Source: Trissonchulus latispiculum (lineage: Eukaryota > Nematoda > Enoplea > Enoplida > Ironidae). Taken from it: DNA of 64,000 nucleotides. The translations under genes and the position numbers were made by a program. Of this stretch, positions 37,200 through 49,007 are shown piece after piece. Position 1 is the stretch's first letter. The number at the start of each line of letters is the position of its first letter. The notes beneath the pieces were generated by a model, which searched no databases, was not told the DNA's origin, and saw nothing but the letters and a program-made list of their open reading frames with translations. The stretch covers positions 1 through 64,000 of the forward strand of contig JASAND010030276.1 in assembly GCA_030248195.1 (NCBI GenBank), given 5' to 3'.

Positions 37200-38483
37200 C
37201 CCTAGAATTGGGCATTAATTAATATTTAATTTGCTTAAGTACTAGCAAATTAACTGCCCAGTTAATTGAGGTCTAATCCCAGTCCTGAACCGAGGTTTGA
37301 TCACTTCCGATTTCGATAGCTGTGACGGGTCGACTACAGGATGCGCAGTTTGATTGCTCATGGCGCGCAACTGCGCTGCATTGTTCTCTATTGTGCCTTA
37401 GCACTGATTTAAATGTGAAACTATCCTCTACTATTCGAGCAGATTGAAGTAATAATTAATTGTACAACATTTTTGTATTTGTCAATTTGGTATGAGTACA
37501 GTGTATATATGTGACAGCTTTATCTGCTTGTAACCTAATAGTAGTTTCAGAAGTAAATGTGCAAATTTAGTATTAACGAAACTTAGAAAAGATTGACCTA
37601 CAATGAAAAAGGTAAAATTACTGTAAAGGTAAAGGTAATGGTAAAGTTACAATTTAAAAGGTATGGACAATAATCTAGACCTAGAGTCAAAGTTCATGTC
37701 CGTCCCATTTTGGTACGTTTTGAGTACCTGTGGTCGAAATTCATGTCAGTTTTGTGTTAAAAACGTTTCTATCATTTCTAAAGTTGTCGTGATGACATCC
37801 TTTGTTGGAATGCGTCATATTTCAGTCAGTCAATCTCCAAAGGCACTTCTGTTCCAACTGTTCGAAGATGCGACATGCGATGTGACAAAGTATCCGGTGG
37901 TGGAAAAGACGAAGCAACGCGGCGCTCACGATTGGCTGGCCGGCGATCGCGCCGACGCAGATCGCCCGGAAGGAACTGCCAGTCAGTCAAAGCACCTTCA
38001 ACGCTAGAGGTGGAGCGCGCAAAGGAGGGTCTGGACCAGACATGTGGAGGAGGGGAAATTCTGGGGGGGGGGGGTTAGCCGGCGGCCGAAGGCTGAAGGC
38101 TGCCGGAAAACCGGAGTTTCCGGTTTCTTGCCCAAAAAACCGAAAAAATCCGGATTCTGGGGGGGTGAGCTCAAGGTCGGGGGGGGCCGCCCCGGCTGGG
38201 GGGGGGGAGACCCCCCCCCCCAAACATATGGCCCGGCCCCCCACCCAACTAGAAAGCACGCAATAAAATAAAAAAACTAACCAAAAAAAAAACACCCCAC
38301 CACACACAACAACAACACCAAAAAAAAAAATAAAAAATCATCAGAAGGTGGTAGAGTTAAAACCACCGCCTGAATATTATATATAAAACATTAACACAAC
38401 TATCTATAAAAAAAAAAAAAAATATATAAAATATTGCAAAAAAACCCAAAGGGGGGGCAAAACTAAAACTTGACCGGCATAGA
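37200..38483. other. eag 3' flank and low-complexity block
   Basis: The first 450 bases are probably 3' UTR and flank of eag. A 114-codon ORF at 37663 has no recognisable domain. From about 38050 to 38460 there are repeated G runs, C runs and A runs in quick succession, unlike anything else in the window. This may be real low-complexity DNA or a poor-quality consensus. Confidence 0.5.
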
Positions 38484-39675
38484 TGGAAGGGTATGGACAA
38501 CCAAACTTTACGGGTGGAAACTGTGCGCGTATGGAAACGACGAACCTGGAGGAGAATTATGTTCCAGTCGACCTTGGCAGGATCTCGCCAAGGAATTAAA
38601 TAAGCCTAACAAACTACTAAACGAGCTGACTAAAGGGACAAATGAATGCCTAACTACTCAACTACTAAGAAACTTTGATTAAATTAAATTAACGCTCAGT
38701 AAATAATTAGCCTACCTAGAACTTCAGGAAATAACTCAGAGCCCTACCTACCGACTATACAGTTCTAATAAAAACCTAACTATATGTTTTTAAACACCCT
38801 AATGGCTCAGCTACTGAGACCACATTTAATAAGAAATAGACAAAGGGAGAGACTCCCGAAAATTACACAAGAGAATAAATTTTGACAACAGGACATTCAT
38901 CGATAAAGTTTACAGAGACAGAAAATATCAGAACAAATATAACTCTAACAAATATGATTACGAGTTAAACAGGACATGAATAAATTTTAAACACAGTTAC
39001 AAAACAATTTAAAAGCACACAGATTCAACTCCAGAAAATTTAAACCCTTCAAAAAACTACTATCTCAAATAATGCTCCCTAAGCCGTCGCGGCTAACTAA
39101 GTCTATGAGGTGTGACATATTAAAACCCTTTTCTAAAATAAACAACCATATTAGTTACTAATTAAAAGGGGAATAAAACACAAAAGCACCACTAATAAAT
39201 TTGGATCGACCCACGAGGTCGCCTCGGAGTCTAAAGTAAAAAAAAAAAAATCAATAACTTACTACAGAAGAGGGTCCACCAAATTGGAAGGCACAAAATA
39301 ACAGGCATAAAATAGGGCCACTAAGAAAACCGACCGCACGCTAGAGCTCAGAAAGATAAGACTAACTAGTTTTTAAAGTGAAGGCTGAAAGGACTAGTTT
39401 AGACGTGTGTTGGTGGAACGGGATTGGTTGATTTTTGAGACCCTCTCGCAGACCCGACTATGCGCTTCCACAAGGCTAGCTCAACAGCGCCACCTAGTCG
39501 CTAAGTGGGCTGAATAAAACATAGCGCATTTAAACACAGTAAAACAAACATTTTTAGACTAATTTCAACCCAAATTTACACAAAACATATTTCACACTAA
39601 AATTACCACTCTTACTAAAATTTCACATTCAAATAAACTCACTAAAACATACACACATCACACTCACACATTACA
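38484..39675 (-). repeat. 3' LTR of the retrotransposon
   Basis: Matches the right LTR over its length with scattered substitutions and small indels, by eye about nine bases in ten. Landmarks shared by both: GTATGGACAACCA, GCCCTACCTACCGACTATAC, and the inner end CACACATTACA. The outer edge adjoins the low-complexity block ending near 38460. Confidence 0.85.
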
Positions 39676-42600
39676 TCTCCCCAGGGCTTACCGCCCGAGC
39701 TCCTGCGAGGGACACATAAACCAAAAGAAGGAAGAAATTTACCCAACAGTGAAAATTTTTGACTGAATTTTGGTAAATGGGTCTCAGTACATAAGTAAGT
39801 CAAAACACAAGAAAGAAATACAAAAATACGAAACTATACTAAACTTGACTAAGTAATAAACATGATAAAAATGACATGGCGTCAAAAGACTAGTGAAGAC
39901 CAGCCATAAAAACACGCATGGAGAACTGCCATATTAAAGCCACGGGAAGGTGCGTGAATGGGCGACCCATGATCCTCCAGCCGCAGCGGCGGGGATCTCG
40001 TACCTGTATTACCCGAAAACCGAATCAACAAAATAAGAACCGAAATGTCAGCTTCGTCTGGGTCTCTTCAAACTAGGGTACGGAGGTAGCCTCCCGCTAA
40101 ACTTAGAGTGCGCCATCTCCGGCTGGGTGGGTGGGGGGCCTAGCCTCGCATCGCTAACTCAGTTCCCTGCGGATCTCCTGCAAAATTAGAAAGACGAAAG
40201 ATAATTAATAAAATAATTTAGAGGAATAGGTAATGAAATGAATTTAATCCCAGTGTTTCGCGTGTAAGTAGGAGTAAGTTTGTGGAATCTTTAAGTAAAA
40301 TATAAGTATTAAATTAAATTAAAAGAGTTACAAAGTAACCCTGAACATGCTTAAGCATGTATAAAAAGGACCAAAAGGGTACGGAGAGTCCCCCAAGTAC
40401 CCTCGTGGTACTTATGAAAATAAAATAAATTAAATTAGGAGGGGGTTAAAATGGAGTCTTAGAGTTACTAAAAACGCGAAACACTGGTTAAAATGTTAGT
40501 AGAAAATCCCTTAAAATAAGAATTTTGGAGAAGATCCTCCCAACCGCGCATGCAGGCCTTACACAAAATAGGGGCATATAATTCGGGAACTACTTTGGCG
40601 CTCTGGAGTGGGAAACAAAACTGACATTTAACCAAGAAAATTTTTACAAAAACCAGCTGACAGGTACAAATATGGACAGGAACCGTTGGGACAACCAAAA
40701 GACATACGTATTAAAATAATTTTGATAAAAATGTGGCGGCAGTAAAGGACACAAATTGGGACATGGCTGGTGCGTCACACATCTTCTGACGTTGCGTCAG
40801 GTTACAAAATACGAATTAAAATACACAAAACCCGCAATCAGACCCGTTAATAAGAATGCGAAAATAAAAGCTTCAAGAAAAGAATAAACCCAGTTTTAGT
40901 AAAACTTTTTGAACAGAACTTTGGTTAAATTGTTAAAGCGAACAAAATACTGGCATGACATATAAAACTATACAGCAGATCACATATAAAAGCAACATTA
41001 TGCATAGAACACAGTCAAAATCACTACAAAATACGAAAAGCTTTGGTTAATTTGTAAGATAAATCTCCAGGAAAATGGTAAAAGGTAAGTAGGTAAATAA
41101 AGAAACTCTAAAATTTAGAATAAAGCTCAGGAAAAAGGTTAAGTTTTTAAATGTTAAGAACACTGCAAAAATACGACACAAAAATAAAAGACGTGCATAT
41201 ATATTTAAAGCACAAAAATAAACTAGTTTAAAGTCACCAAATGGGGAATCGTCTTCTTTGGAAATTGGATCTATATATAGGTAAGCGTCCATATCGCTGG
41301 AATGGCATGAATCGGGAATTAAGGCATAAATTGAGCAAAAATTTAGTCTTCATCGGGTCGTCACAATCGGGAAGTAGAAATCTGGATTAGGTAAAAGTCA
41401 TCATAAGGCAGTCTTCATAGTTAAGTAATCAAATCAGGGTCATAATAGTCCAAATAAGGAGAGAGTCCAAATAGAGGTAGTCCAAAATTGAGGTAAAGTC
41501 ATTATACATGGAAGAATCGGACAGGCACTGACACATAATGGACCAATAAATAACACCGCCGCAGGACTGATAGAATGATGGAATGGGAGAAACTTTCGCC
41601 GTAATGATGGAATGATATGATATGATACGAGTGACTTCCGCCGTTAATATAATACATCCGCCGTCATAATGATACCTCCGCCGTCATAATGATACATCCG
41701 CCGTCATAATGATACATCCGCCGCCTTGATGTTACTTCCGCCGTAATTGACAGGGCAAAGGGGATTTAAGCTACAACTACACCGTCGCGGTAAGTTGAGC
41801 TAATTACGTAGAGTTACACCAGTCGCTGGTAGTAACTAAGGGGGCATGGGAGGGGTTTAGAACCGGTTCCAAACCGGGCTCTGACGATCGATTGGGAGGC
41901 GGGATCCAGCACGATGAGGGGCGGAAGGATCAAAGATGGCTACGAAGATGCAAGGGCAGAAGACGTTAAACTCCTGTCCAGGCAGTGATAATCCGGCAAT
42001 GAATTCTCCCGTGCGGTTCACCGGCCTGCGCAACGCAGCCGCACGCAAGTCTGTCAGCGGGTTATCGACCAAAGAATGGCGGGGCCGTTCCACCATTCTC
42101 CCAATAGAATAATATAATGATCGTAACGCCCTGGATCAAATAGCACGCAAAGTGAAATGTGAAATTATAAACGCAGCAACACGGTTAACATGTGGCAAAG
42201 TAAGAGCTGGCCTATACTAGTGATCCCATCTTCAGTGGACCAGGCAGATGAGCACAACAAGGCAGCCTTATTGCGCTCAACACACGACTGATTTCTGCAC
42301 GACAAAGCCCCCAAAAATGGACATCGTCCCCACAATTTCCAGTTGACAGGCCACCTCTGGGTTACACCCAGTACTCATGCATCCGTCCACTGAAATCACC
42401 CAACCAAACATTCACGCAGCAACTAGAATCTAACATAAGCCTCAGAAACAGTGCAAAAACTAACAGAAGGTGAAAGCGAGTGTGATAGGAAAAAGAGAGT
42501 AAAAGGAAACTACACACACAAGAGAGGGTGACCTACCTACAGTTAGCCTACGTAAAGGGAGAAAGAGAAACAACACTACACGCACATGGGTTAAAAACAT

Positions 42601-43085
42601 ACATACTAACACGCACCCAGTATATGCAAAGCATACACTATATATATAGAAATATATGATAGGGCCTCCTTAACAATTTGCAACGAAAGACAATCCCTTA
42701 GTATTAAAAGAAAACCCCCACAGGTAAATTTTAAAATAAAAGTTAGAGAATCCCCCTGTTAGGGTAGATAAGAAAGAGAAATGAAAACCTATGGCTAGAT
42801 TTTACAGCCATAAGTTTAAGAGTGAAGAGAGAGAACTAGATAAAGAAAACCCCACTTTACGCCGAAAATAATAAATCATAAAGGAGGCCACAAAGAGAAA
42901 AAAATTTAAACCCCACCCTATCAAAGGGCTTATGCCACACAAATAATGCAAACACCAATTGATAGAAATACAATCCTAGGTAATACAAAAAATAATACAT
43001 CTTACTATACAATCACGAGGGCCCTCGTGTTACACAAGGCCTATTACAGAAACTAGTGCTGCAAAGTACGGACACTGCAGGTTGC
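39676..43085 (-). other. Retrotransposon 3' non-coding region
   Basis: This 3.4 kb lies between the pol stop and the 3' LTR. No ORF shows env, chromodomain or other motifs; a 79-codon minus-strand ORF at 41857-42096 is unremarkable. It contains the tandem array at 41635-41750. Confidence 0.6.
41635..41750. repeat. 20-bp tandem array in the retrotransposon
   Basis: About six copies of CCGCCGTCATAATGATACAT with variation toward the ends (CTTCCGCCGTTAATATAATA, CCGCCTTGATGTTACTT). Confidence 0.8.
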
Positions 43086-46000
43086 CTACAGTGTCACAAC
43101 TGGCAATTTGACTGGGGCGTCCAGAAAGGGCTTTAATCGGTTGATGTTAACCACCACCGGGTCACTTAACCCGTTAGTGCGAGCAATACGATAATTCGTT
43201 ACAGAAATCTTGTCCAGAACACGATAAGGTCCTTCGTATTTAGGCCGCAACTTCTTACTCAAACCTGTAGGTACATTCTTATTCTCAATATTAAGCATAA
43301 CCAGGGTACCTGGCTTATACTCAACAGGTGTAGCTTTCAAGTCGTACCTTTCCTTGTTAACCAGTGCTGCCTCTTGCAAGGCTTCATGTGCCAGCTGCCA
43401 GGCTTCATTCATCCGGGCCAGTAACTGGCTACGTGCATCACTATAATTCTGGGTAGTACCTTCCTCACCAGGAAGTTGAAAGAAATTATCCAGTGGGTAG
43501 CGGTAGTCTCTACCTGTCATCAAGAAATGAGGTGTTTCCTTCGTGGCACTGTGGATCGTTGCTCTGTAGATGGACAGCCCCCACGGTAAATAATCGTCCC
43601 AATCGGACTGAAAACAATTCACGTACTTGGCTACCAGGCTACGTATTGTCCGGTTGAAGCGCTCCACTACGCCGTTCGTTTGAGGGTGATATGCGGTAGT
43701 TCTGAGTCGCTCAGAGCCACTAGCATCCACCAACGCTCTTAGGAAAACAGACATGAAATTCGGTCCCTGGTCTGTTAAAACACGTGCAGGGACGCCCCAA
43801 CGGGCTACGAAGCCGTTAAAATACCAATACGCAGTAGTTTCCGCCCTCTCGTTGGGCATAGCAAAAGCCTCCGCGTAGCGCGTGAGGTAGTCCACTATAC
43901 ACAAAACGCATGTATTACCTCTGTTGGTTTCCTTCTGTGTAAAGTGCATCACATCCATGGCCACGACGTCTAACGGTCTGCGTACCACCACCGTATTCTG
44001 CATTGTAGCCTGGTGTCTACGTGGCCCTTGGTTAAACTTTGCACACGGCTTGCACTGAGCAATAAAATCCTCAAGATCTTGAGACATGCGGGGCCACCAA
44101 TATCTTGTTTCTAGACTGGCCATTGCATTTTGGTGGGCCCGATGGCCACCCGTCGTGAAATCGGAGTGAACCTCCTGCAAGAGTTGCTCTCGCTGGACCT
44201 TAGGCACTACCACAGTTGGGAAGGGTAGCCCTCTGCGCTCGGCGTGTTTATTCAGATGCCAACGATATAACACCCCATCTCTAATAAAAAATGTAGACCG
44301 TAACTTCTTTACCTCTTGTGCTTCCTGTCGGTTAGTTGGTAACCTCTTCTGTTCCAGGAAATCCAATAAGATTGCAAATTCCTCTTCGTCGCGAAGCTCT
44401 CGTTTCCACGTAAGCAGGGTAGGTGGCGCAGGGAGTGCCGCCGTCAAGGCGAACACTTCTGGTGGGTACATAGCCGCTGTTGCTTCATGTTCGCTGTCTT
44501 CAGGCTCGTCGATTGGATCCAGTCTTGATAAGCAATCGGGACCCACATTCTCACGCCCCGGTCGATATTCCACCGTAAAATCAAACTCTAACATACTAAG
44601 AGCAAACTTAGCAAGCTTACCTTGGCCCAAAGCCTTGATATTATTCAGTAGATCCCTGACTGCTTGATGGTCAGTTCGGAGAATAAACTGTTTGCAGGAC
44701 AAATAATGCCTAAATTTCTGACAACCCCATAAGGCTGCAAATGCTTCCATCTCCGTCGCGGAGTAACCCTTCTCACCCTGGGTCAGGGTTCTACTGGCAT
44801 AGGCGACTGGCCGCTCACGTAGCACCCGTGGTCCATTCGGTTTATCGGCGCTACGCGGCACCGAAAATTGTTGTTCCAAAATAGCACCAAAACCCTGCTT
44901 ACTGGCATCAGATGACACATAAAAAGTTTTGTCAAAATCGGGAAAGGCTAATACTGGAGCTTGAGTTAAGTGCCGTTTCAGCTCCTCAAATGCGTGTTGA
45001 CAAGCTTCTGACCAAACAAACGGCACCCCTTTCTTCAATAAATCCGTTAGGGGGGCGGCCACCTTAGCATAATTAAGTACAAACCGTCGATAATAACCGC
45101 ACATTCCTAAAAAAGATCGGATACCCTTCACATCCTTTGGTGGTTTAAGCTGAGACACAGCCTTAACCTTATCCGGGTCTACGCTAATGCCGTTACGGCC
45201 CACGTAGTGGCCCAAGAAGGGAACTGATTCACGAGCAAAACAACATTTCTTGAGCTTAATACGTAATCCGTTGTCGCGCAGACGAGTCAGGGTCGACCTG
45301 ATCATCGTTAAATGGGCCTCTTGATCTGTAGATGGTATCAATACATCGTCAATATAAACAGGCAAGTCCGTTAAAACCTTTTCCATTAAGCGTTGGAACG
45401 TTGCGGGTGCGTTGCACAACCCGAACGGCATGACATTCATATGGAAGAGGCCCATATGGGACACGAAGGCTGTTTTCTCCCTATGCTCTGGGTAGACCTC
45501 AACCTGCCAATACCCAGCCGCTAGATCAATAGTTGAGAATATCACTGCCCCTTGGAGTTGATCCAAAATTTCGTCGATTTTGGGCAATGGGTAATTATCC
45601 TTCTTCGTAATTTTGTTTAGCCGGCGATAATCGATGACTAAACGTGTGGTCCCATCCTTCTTACCGACCAAGATGCATGGGGAAGACCAAGGACTAGTAG
45701 AGGGGGAGCAGACCCCTTCATCCAGCATTGCCCGTATATGCTTCTCGATTTCCGCTTTATCTTTGGGATTATACCGATAAGATCTTCCTTTAACTGGCCC
45801 TTCCTTACCGGTATCGATCACGTGTTGGTCCACTTTGGTCCGTCCCGGGTTGCCCGGTCTGGCGACCACATCATAAAATTCGACCAATATATCCCTTAAT
45901 GCCGCTTTACCCTCATCATCAAGAAACATAGAATCAAAATCTACGTTCTCATCAATAAATTGTTGACGTTCCTCTAATGATGGCATAGGCTGTGAAGTCA

Positions 46001-48935
46001 TTTCATCCGCGGAATAATGCATATCATTAAAGGCCTGAAGGCCTTTTTCAGTCAATGCCGGGGGTTCCTCGTAACCCCAGTTCTGGTCAGTCTCGGCGAC
46101 GCACACTGTGGGGTCGACCCACCTTGGAACTGGTATTGCATTGCCCACACTATTGACCATAGGTACCGTATCACCTGGGTGATAAGGTTCCAGTTGCTCG
46201 ACCTCCTCAAGGGCATGACGCAGCTCTTTCTCGTTTAGGCGGGTGGCTGGATGGGTCGCCCAACTAGCCAGGTGAGGATGCACTTGCGCGAAATTAACAC
46301 CTAACTCAGCAGCATACCGAAACCCTTGTCGTTCCGTGACCGTAGTGACTGGTTCCGCTTGGCCGAGGGGTAGCCCCTTTGGTAATTGGGCCGTTCTGTC
46401 CAATGGATTATAAACCTTGATATAATTTACCTGAGAAGATACTTCTAAGACTCCAGGCACTGGGTAAACTTCGTAGTCCTCTAGGACCTCCTCTGATGGT
46501 TCGAACACAACTGCTTGATTAATAGCTGGTTTTACCGCACCACCAAGCCAACAACGAACCGGGACCATAACTTCCGATCTAGGAGGGAGTTTGCATGTTT
46601 CCCGCATACAATAATATACCGTACAGGACACCGCTATACTGAAACGATTAGCTAAGGCCTGCAGGTCGCCTGGGGTCAGCAAGGGTACCTTCTTCCTGTC
46701 GCACAAAAGAAGGTGCTGATGAGGGAAGATCACCCAGTTATGGTCTGCCTGGAAGTCATAACCAATGATAAAGTCTTGTTGTAGACTATTGGTAACATTA
46801 AAAGTGTATTCATACTGAACGCCATGCAATTTGAAGGCAATCCGAGTGGTACCCAATATAGCTAGGCTCCGGTCGTCGGCAGCCGTAGCCACCTCCGTAG
46901 CTTTCGTCTCGTCCAGATGTAAGCGTTTGTTGCTATTAAGTTGATCGAAGAAATGTTTGGACATCAAACAAATGTTGGCTCCTGTATCCAGCAGGGCTAG
47001 TGTCTTGATGCCTCGGACTTCCACAATCACATACGGACTTTTCTTCAAGGCAATATGAGTACACTGCGAGACAAAGAAGGGGGCCGTCCCATTCAGGACC
47101 GAGAGGACCGCTCGGTTCAGGTGCTTAGTCTGCGCTGTGGGTTGCCCACTATCGTCCTCGTTGTCGCTGGCTTCTACATCTAAATTAAACTCGACTCGTT
47201 GAGCTGGGCTAAGGGCGGCTCGAAGTTGTTGCTCTAAGTCCCATATTCCGTATTTGTCCCCTAGGTCAGTAGAAGTCGCTTCTTGCTGGTCTACTGTGGC
47301 CGTATCGCGTTCGATTAGGTTTCCAGCCGGAGCGGTCGCTCCTGAGTTTGTTACAACCTCGTCCTGTTGTAGTACTGGAGCGTCTTCCCTATTAGTGGAA
47401 GTCTCTTCCTGCACCACAGGTGCCGGTTCCTCATCTACAGGTGTGCTATCCAGCACAATAATCTCATTCGGGTCGTTTAAGCGAATTCCCCGTCTACCCT
47501 TGCGGGGTTGCGGTGGGTCCTCCGACCAGATAGGCTGGTCTGGCTCACGGAAGGTTCCCTGCTGTTGAAGTTCTAAGGTCCGCTCGTAATCCTTCTGAAC
47601 AAATTCGGCCAATAGTTGTTCAAAGCTCTGGGTAGACTGACGTACCTGGTCCGTCACGGACATTACATTAACAGCCAATTGTTGAATCTGTTCGCCAATA
47701 GACTGGGCGACCACCTGCGCTTGTTCGACAGCTTGGTTGACAGTTGCCCAGCCTTGTCGAATTACTGCATACTCCGGGGTTTCCAATAGGGCAAATCTAT
47801 TACGGGTAGGTACACCGGATTGTGCCGGTGTTTTCGGATGTTTCGTCCCTTTTTCCACCTGTTCCCATTCACCCTGAGTATCTTTGCGCAATTTCAAAGG
47901 TGTTACTGGAGTAGCTCCAGACCTATGAACGTCAACTGGCGCTAACGTAAGACCCGAGGTACCAGATTCGTCATCCGATACGTCCGTTTCCGTTAGTTCT
48001 CTCCGACTAGGGTTGTTCGCTGCCGACCAGGGTTTCAAAGAACTCGCCCGCTTGGGTGGAGACGCCCCAGTAATCACAATACTGGGCAGTTTCTTCGTAC
48101 GGATGGGAGTTCCCGGCACTACCTGAGTGGTGACCGCCAGATCTGACGTTGGGGTTTCCCCAGTGCTTACTGCTGAAAGCCCAGTACCCGAGGACTGGTT
48201 TTCCCCAGGGCTTTTAGCTTGCTCCCTATTTACAGGGGCCTGGGTGTCCCCAGGGCTTTTGCAATGAGCCCTGTCTCCTGATTGATTCTCTGTCCGAGTT
48301 GGCGTCCATTGTTGTAAGGGCCGGATAACCTCGATGGGGTCCGTTTGTACCTCCTTCGAGGTAGATGTCTTCCTTTGCCTCCGGGGTGCGCCCGCGCCAG
48401 GTTGCCTAGCACGAGTCTGCGCCGCCATAGCTGCGGAATTTTCCTGCCACTTCATGGCCTTACGCACTGTAGCAAGCATATTCCATTCAGTACCGGGTGC
48501 TTGTTTCCACCGCCTATTATAGGGGACTGGGCGTTGGGAGGCCCCTCCGTCGCCAAAAGGTTTCACTTCTTTACGCCAGCGGTTCCAGTATTTATATGGC
48601 CGAAGGTTGCCTTCGCCATCATAGACTACGTCACCTCCATCTGGGAACCCTCCGTTTGCGAGGACCACTTCCTCTTCTGGGAACCATTCAGCCCGTCGAC
48701 GTACTTGCTTGCAAGTTTTACACGGACATTTCCATGGATTTACATCCCGATTTGTGTCCTTATTCAAATATAAGCAGACAGGTTCCTGGTCCTGTGGGGG
48801 AAGGGGGTCGCCTCCTTCACCCTCACTTTCCGAGTCACTACTCCATAAACCACCATGGTTCCAATAGGGTTCGTTATCAGGCTTGTTAGAAAAATTAGAA
48901 TTAGTAACAACAAAAGCTTGGACCGCACAGACCAT
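43086..48935 (-). CDS. pol: Retrotransposon Pol (protease, RT, RNase H, integrase)
   Basis: An uninterrupted 1949-codon frame from the first ATG. The first 600 residues or so are low-complexity and unassigned. Then come a retropepsin (ALLDTGANICLM, about residue 645); reverse transcriptase with LVIDYRRLNKIT, FGLCNAPATFQRLM and the catalytic VYIDDVL near 1190; RNase H (VSSDASKQGFGAIL near 1340, TDHQAV); and integrase with an H-H-C-C zinc finger (HSDFTTGGH ... CKPC), DDE residues in VVAMDVM, LTDQGPN and VVERFN, and a GPYRV-type C-terminal motif. This supports copying RNA to DNA and inserting it. The frame stays open upstream of the ATG past the gag stop, at least to 49020, so Pol is probably made as Gag-Pol by frameshift and the ATG need not be used. 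Confidence 0.95.
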   Translation of the reverse strand: MVCAVQAFVVTNSNFSNKPDNEPYWNHGGLWSSDSESEGEGGDPLPPQDQEPVCLYLNKDTNRDVNPWKCPCKTCKQVRRRAEWFPEEEVVLANGGFPDGGDVVYDGEGNLRPYKYWNRWRKEVKPFGDGGASQRPVPYNRRWKQAPGTEWNMLATVRKAMKWQENSAAMAAQTRARQPGAGAPRRQRKTSTSKEVQTDPIEVIRPLQQWTPTRTENQSGDRAHCKSPGDTQAPVNREQAKSPGENQSSGTGLSAVSTGETPTSDLAVTTQVVPGTPIRTKKLPSIVITGASPPKRASSLKPWSAANNPSRRELTETDVSDDESGTSGLTLAPVDVHRSGATPVTPLKLRKDTQGEWEQVEKGTKHPKTPAQSGVPTRNRFALLETPEYAVIRQGWATVNQAVEQAQVVAQSIGEQIQQLAVNVMSVTDQVRQSTQSFEQLLAEFVQKDYERTLELQQQGTFREPDQPIWSEDPPQPRKGRRGIRLNDPNEIIVLDSTPVDEEPAPVVQEETSTNREDAPVLQQDEVVTNSGATAPAGNLIERDTATVDQQEATSTDLGDKYGIWDLEQQLRAALSPAQRVEFNLDVEASDNEDDSGQPTAQTKHLNRAVLSVLNGTAPFFVSQCTHIALKKSPYVIVEVRGIKTLALLDTGANICLMSKHFFDQLNSNKRLHLDETKATEVATAADDRSLAILGTTRIAFKLHGVQYEYTFNVTNSLQQDFIIGYDFQADHNWVIFPHQHLLLCDRKKVPLLTPGDLQALANRFSIAVSCTVYYCMRETCKLPPRSEVMVPVRCWLGGAVKPAINQAVVFEPSEEVLEDYEVYPVPGVLEVSSQVNYIKVYNPLDRTAQLPKGLPLGQAEPVTTVTERQGFRYAAELGVNFAQVHPHLASWATHPATRLNEKELRHALEEVEQLEPYHPGDTVPMVNSVGNAIPVPRWVDPTVCVAETDQNWGYEEPPALTEKGLQAFNDMHYSADEMTSQPMPSLEERQQFIDENVDFDSMFLDDEGKAALRDILVEFYDVVARPGNPGRTKVDQHVIDTGKEGPVKGRSYRYNPKDKAEIEKHIRAMLDEGVCSPSTSPWSSPCILVGKKDGTTRLVIDYRRLNKITKKDNYPLPKIDEILDQLQGAVIFSTIDLAAGYWQVEVYPEHREKTAFVSHMGLFHMNVMPFGLCNAPATFQRLMEKVLTDLPVYIDDVLIPSTDQEAHLTMIRSTLTRLRDNGLRIKLKKCCFARESVPFLGHYVGRNGISVDPDKVKAVSQLKPPKDVKGIRSFLGMCGYYRRFVLNYAKVAAPLTDLLKKGVPFVWSEACQHAFEELKRHLTQAPVLAFPDFDKTFYVSSDASKQGFGAILEQQFSVPRSADKPNGPRVLRERPVAYASRTLTQGEKGYSATEMEAFAALWGCQKFRHYLSCKQFILRTDHQAVRDLLNNIKALGQGKLAKFALSMLEFDFTVEYRPGRENVGPDCLSRLDPIDEPEDSEHEATAAMYPPEVFALTAALPAPPTLLTWKRELRDEEEFAILLDFLEQKRLPTNRQEAQEVKKLRSTFFIRDGVLYRWHLNKHAERRGLPFPTVVVPKVQREQLLQEVHSDFTTGGHRAHQNAMASLETRYWWPRMSQDLEDFIAQCKPCAKFNQGPRRHQATMQNTVVVRRPLDVVAMDVMHFTQKETNRGNTCVLCIVDYLTRYAEAFAMPNERAETTAYWYFNGFVARWGVPARVLTDQGPNFMSVFLRALVDASGSERLRTTAYHPQTNGVVERFNRTIRSLVAKYVNCFQSDWDDYLPWGLSIYRATIHSATKETPHFLMTGRDYRYPLDNFFQLPGEEGTTQNYSDARSQLLARMNEAWQLAHEALQEAALVNKERYDLKATPVEYKPGTLVMLNIENKNVPTGLSKKLRPKYEGPYRVLDKISVTNYRIARTNGLSDPVVVNINRLKPFLDAPVKLPVVTL

Positions 48936-48957
48936 TTCACCAGACGGCTTTGTCGGT

Positions 48958-49007
48958 GCGGGACACGGGGCCAGGTCTACTGCCCGTGCCCCGCATTCTC
49001 GTTTCCC
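48958..49007 (-). promoter_or_regulatory. -1 ribosomal frameshift signal at the gag/pol junction
   Basis: On the minus strand, GGGAAAC (49007-49001) lies in the gag frame as G GGA AAC, the canonical X XXY YYZ layout. A 6-base spacer GAGAAT follows. Then a GC-rich stem: arm GCGGGGCACGGG (48994-48983) pairs with CCCGTGTCCCGC (48969-48958), 12 pairs with one G-U. The 13-base loop holds the gag stop codon TAG. Pol is in the -1 frame and open from the slip site. GGGAAAC works as a slippery site in some retroviruses. Confidence 0.8.

Noticed and set aside
37663..38007. 114-codon ORF downstream of eag
   Set aside because: No recognisable domain, and it runs into the low-complexity block; no splice partner seen.
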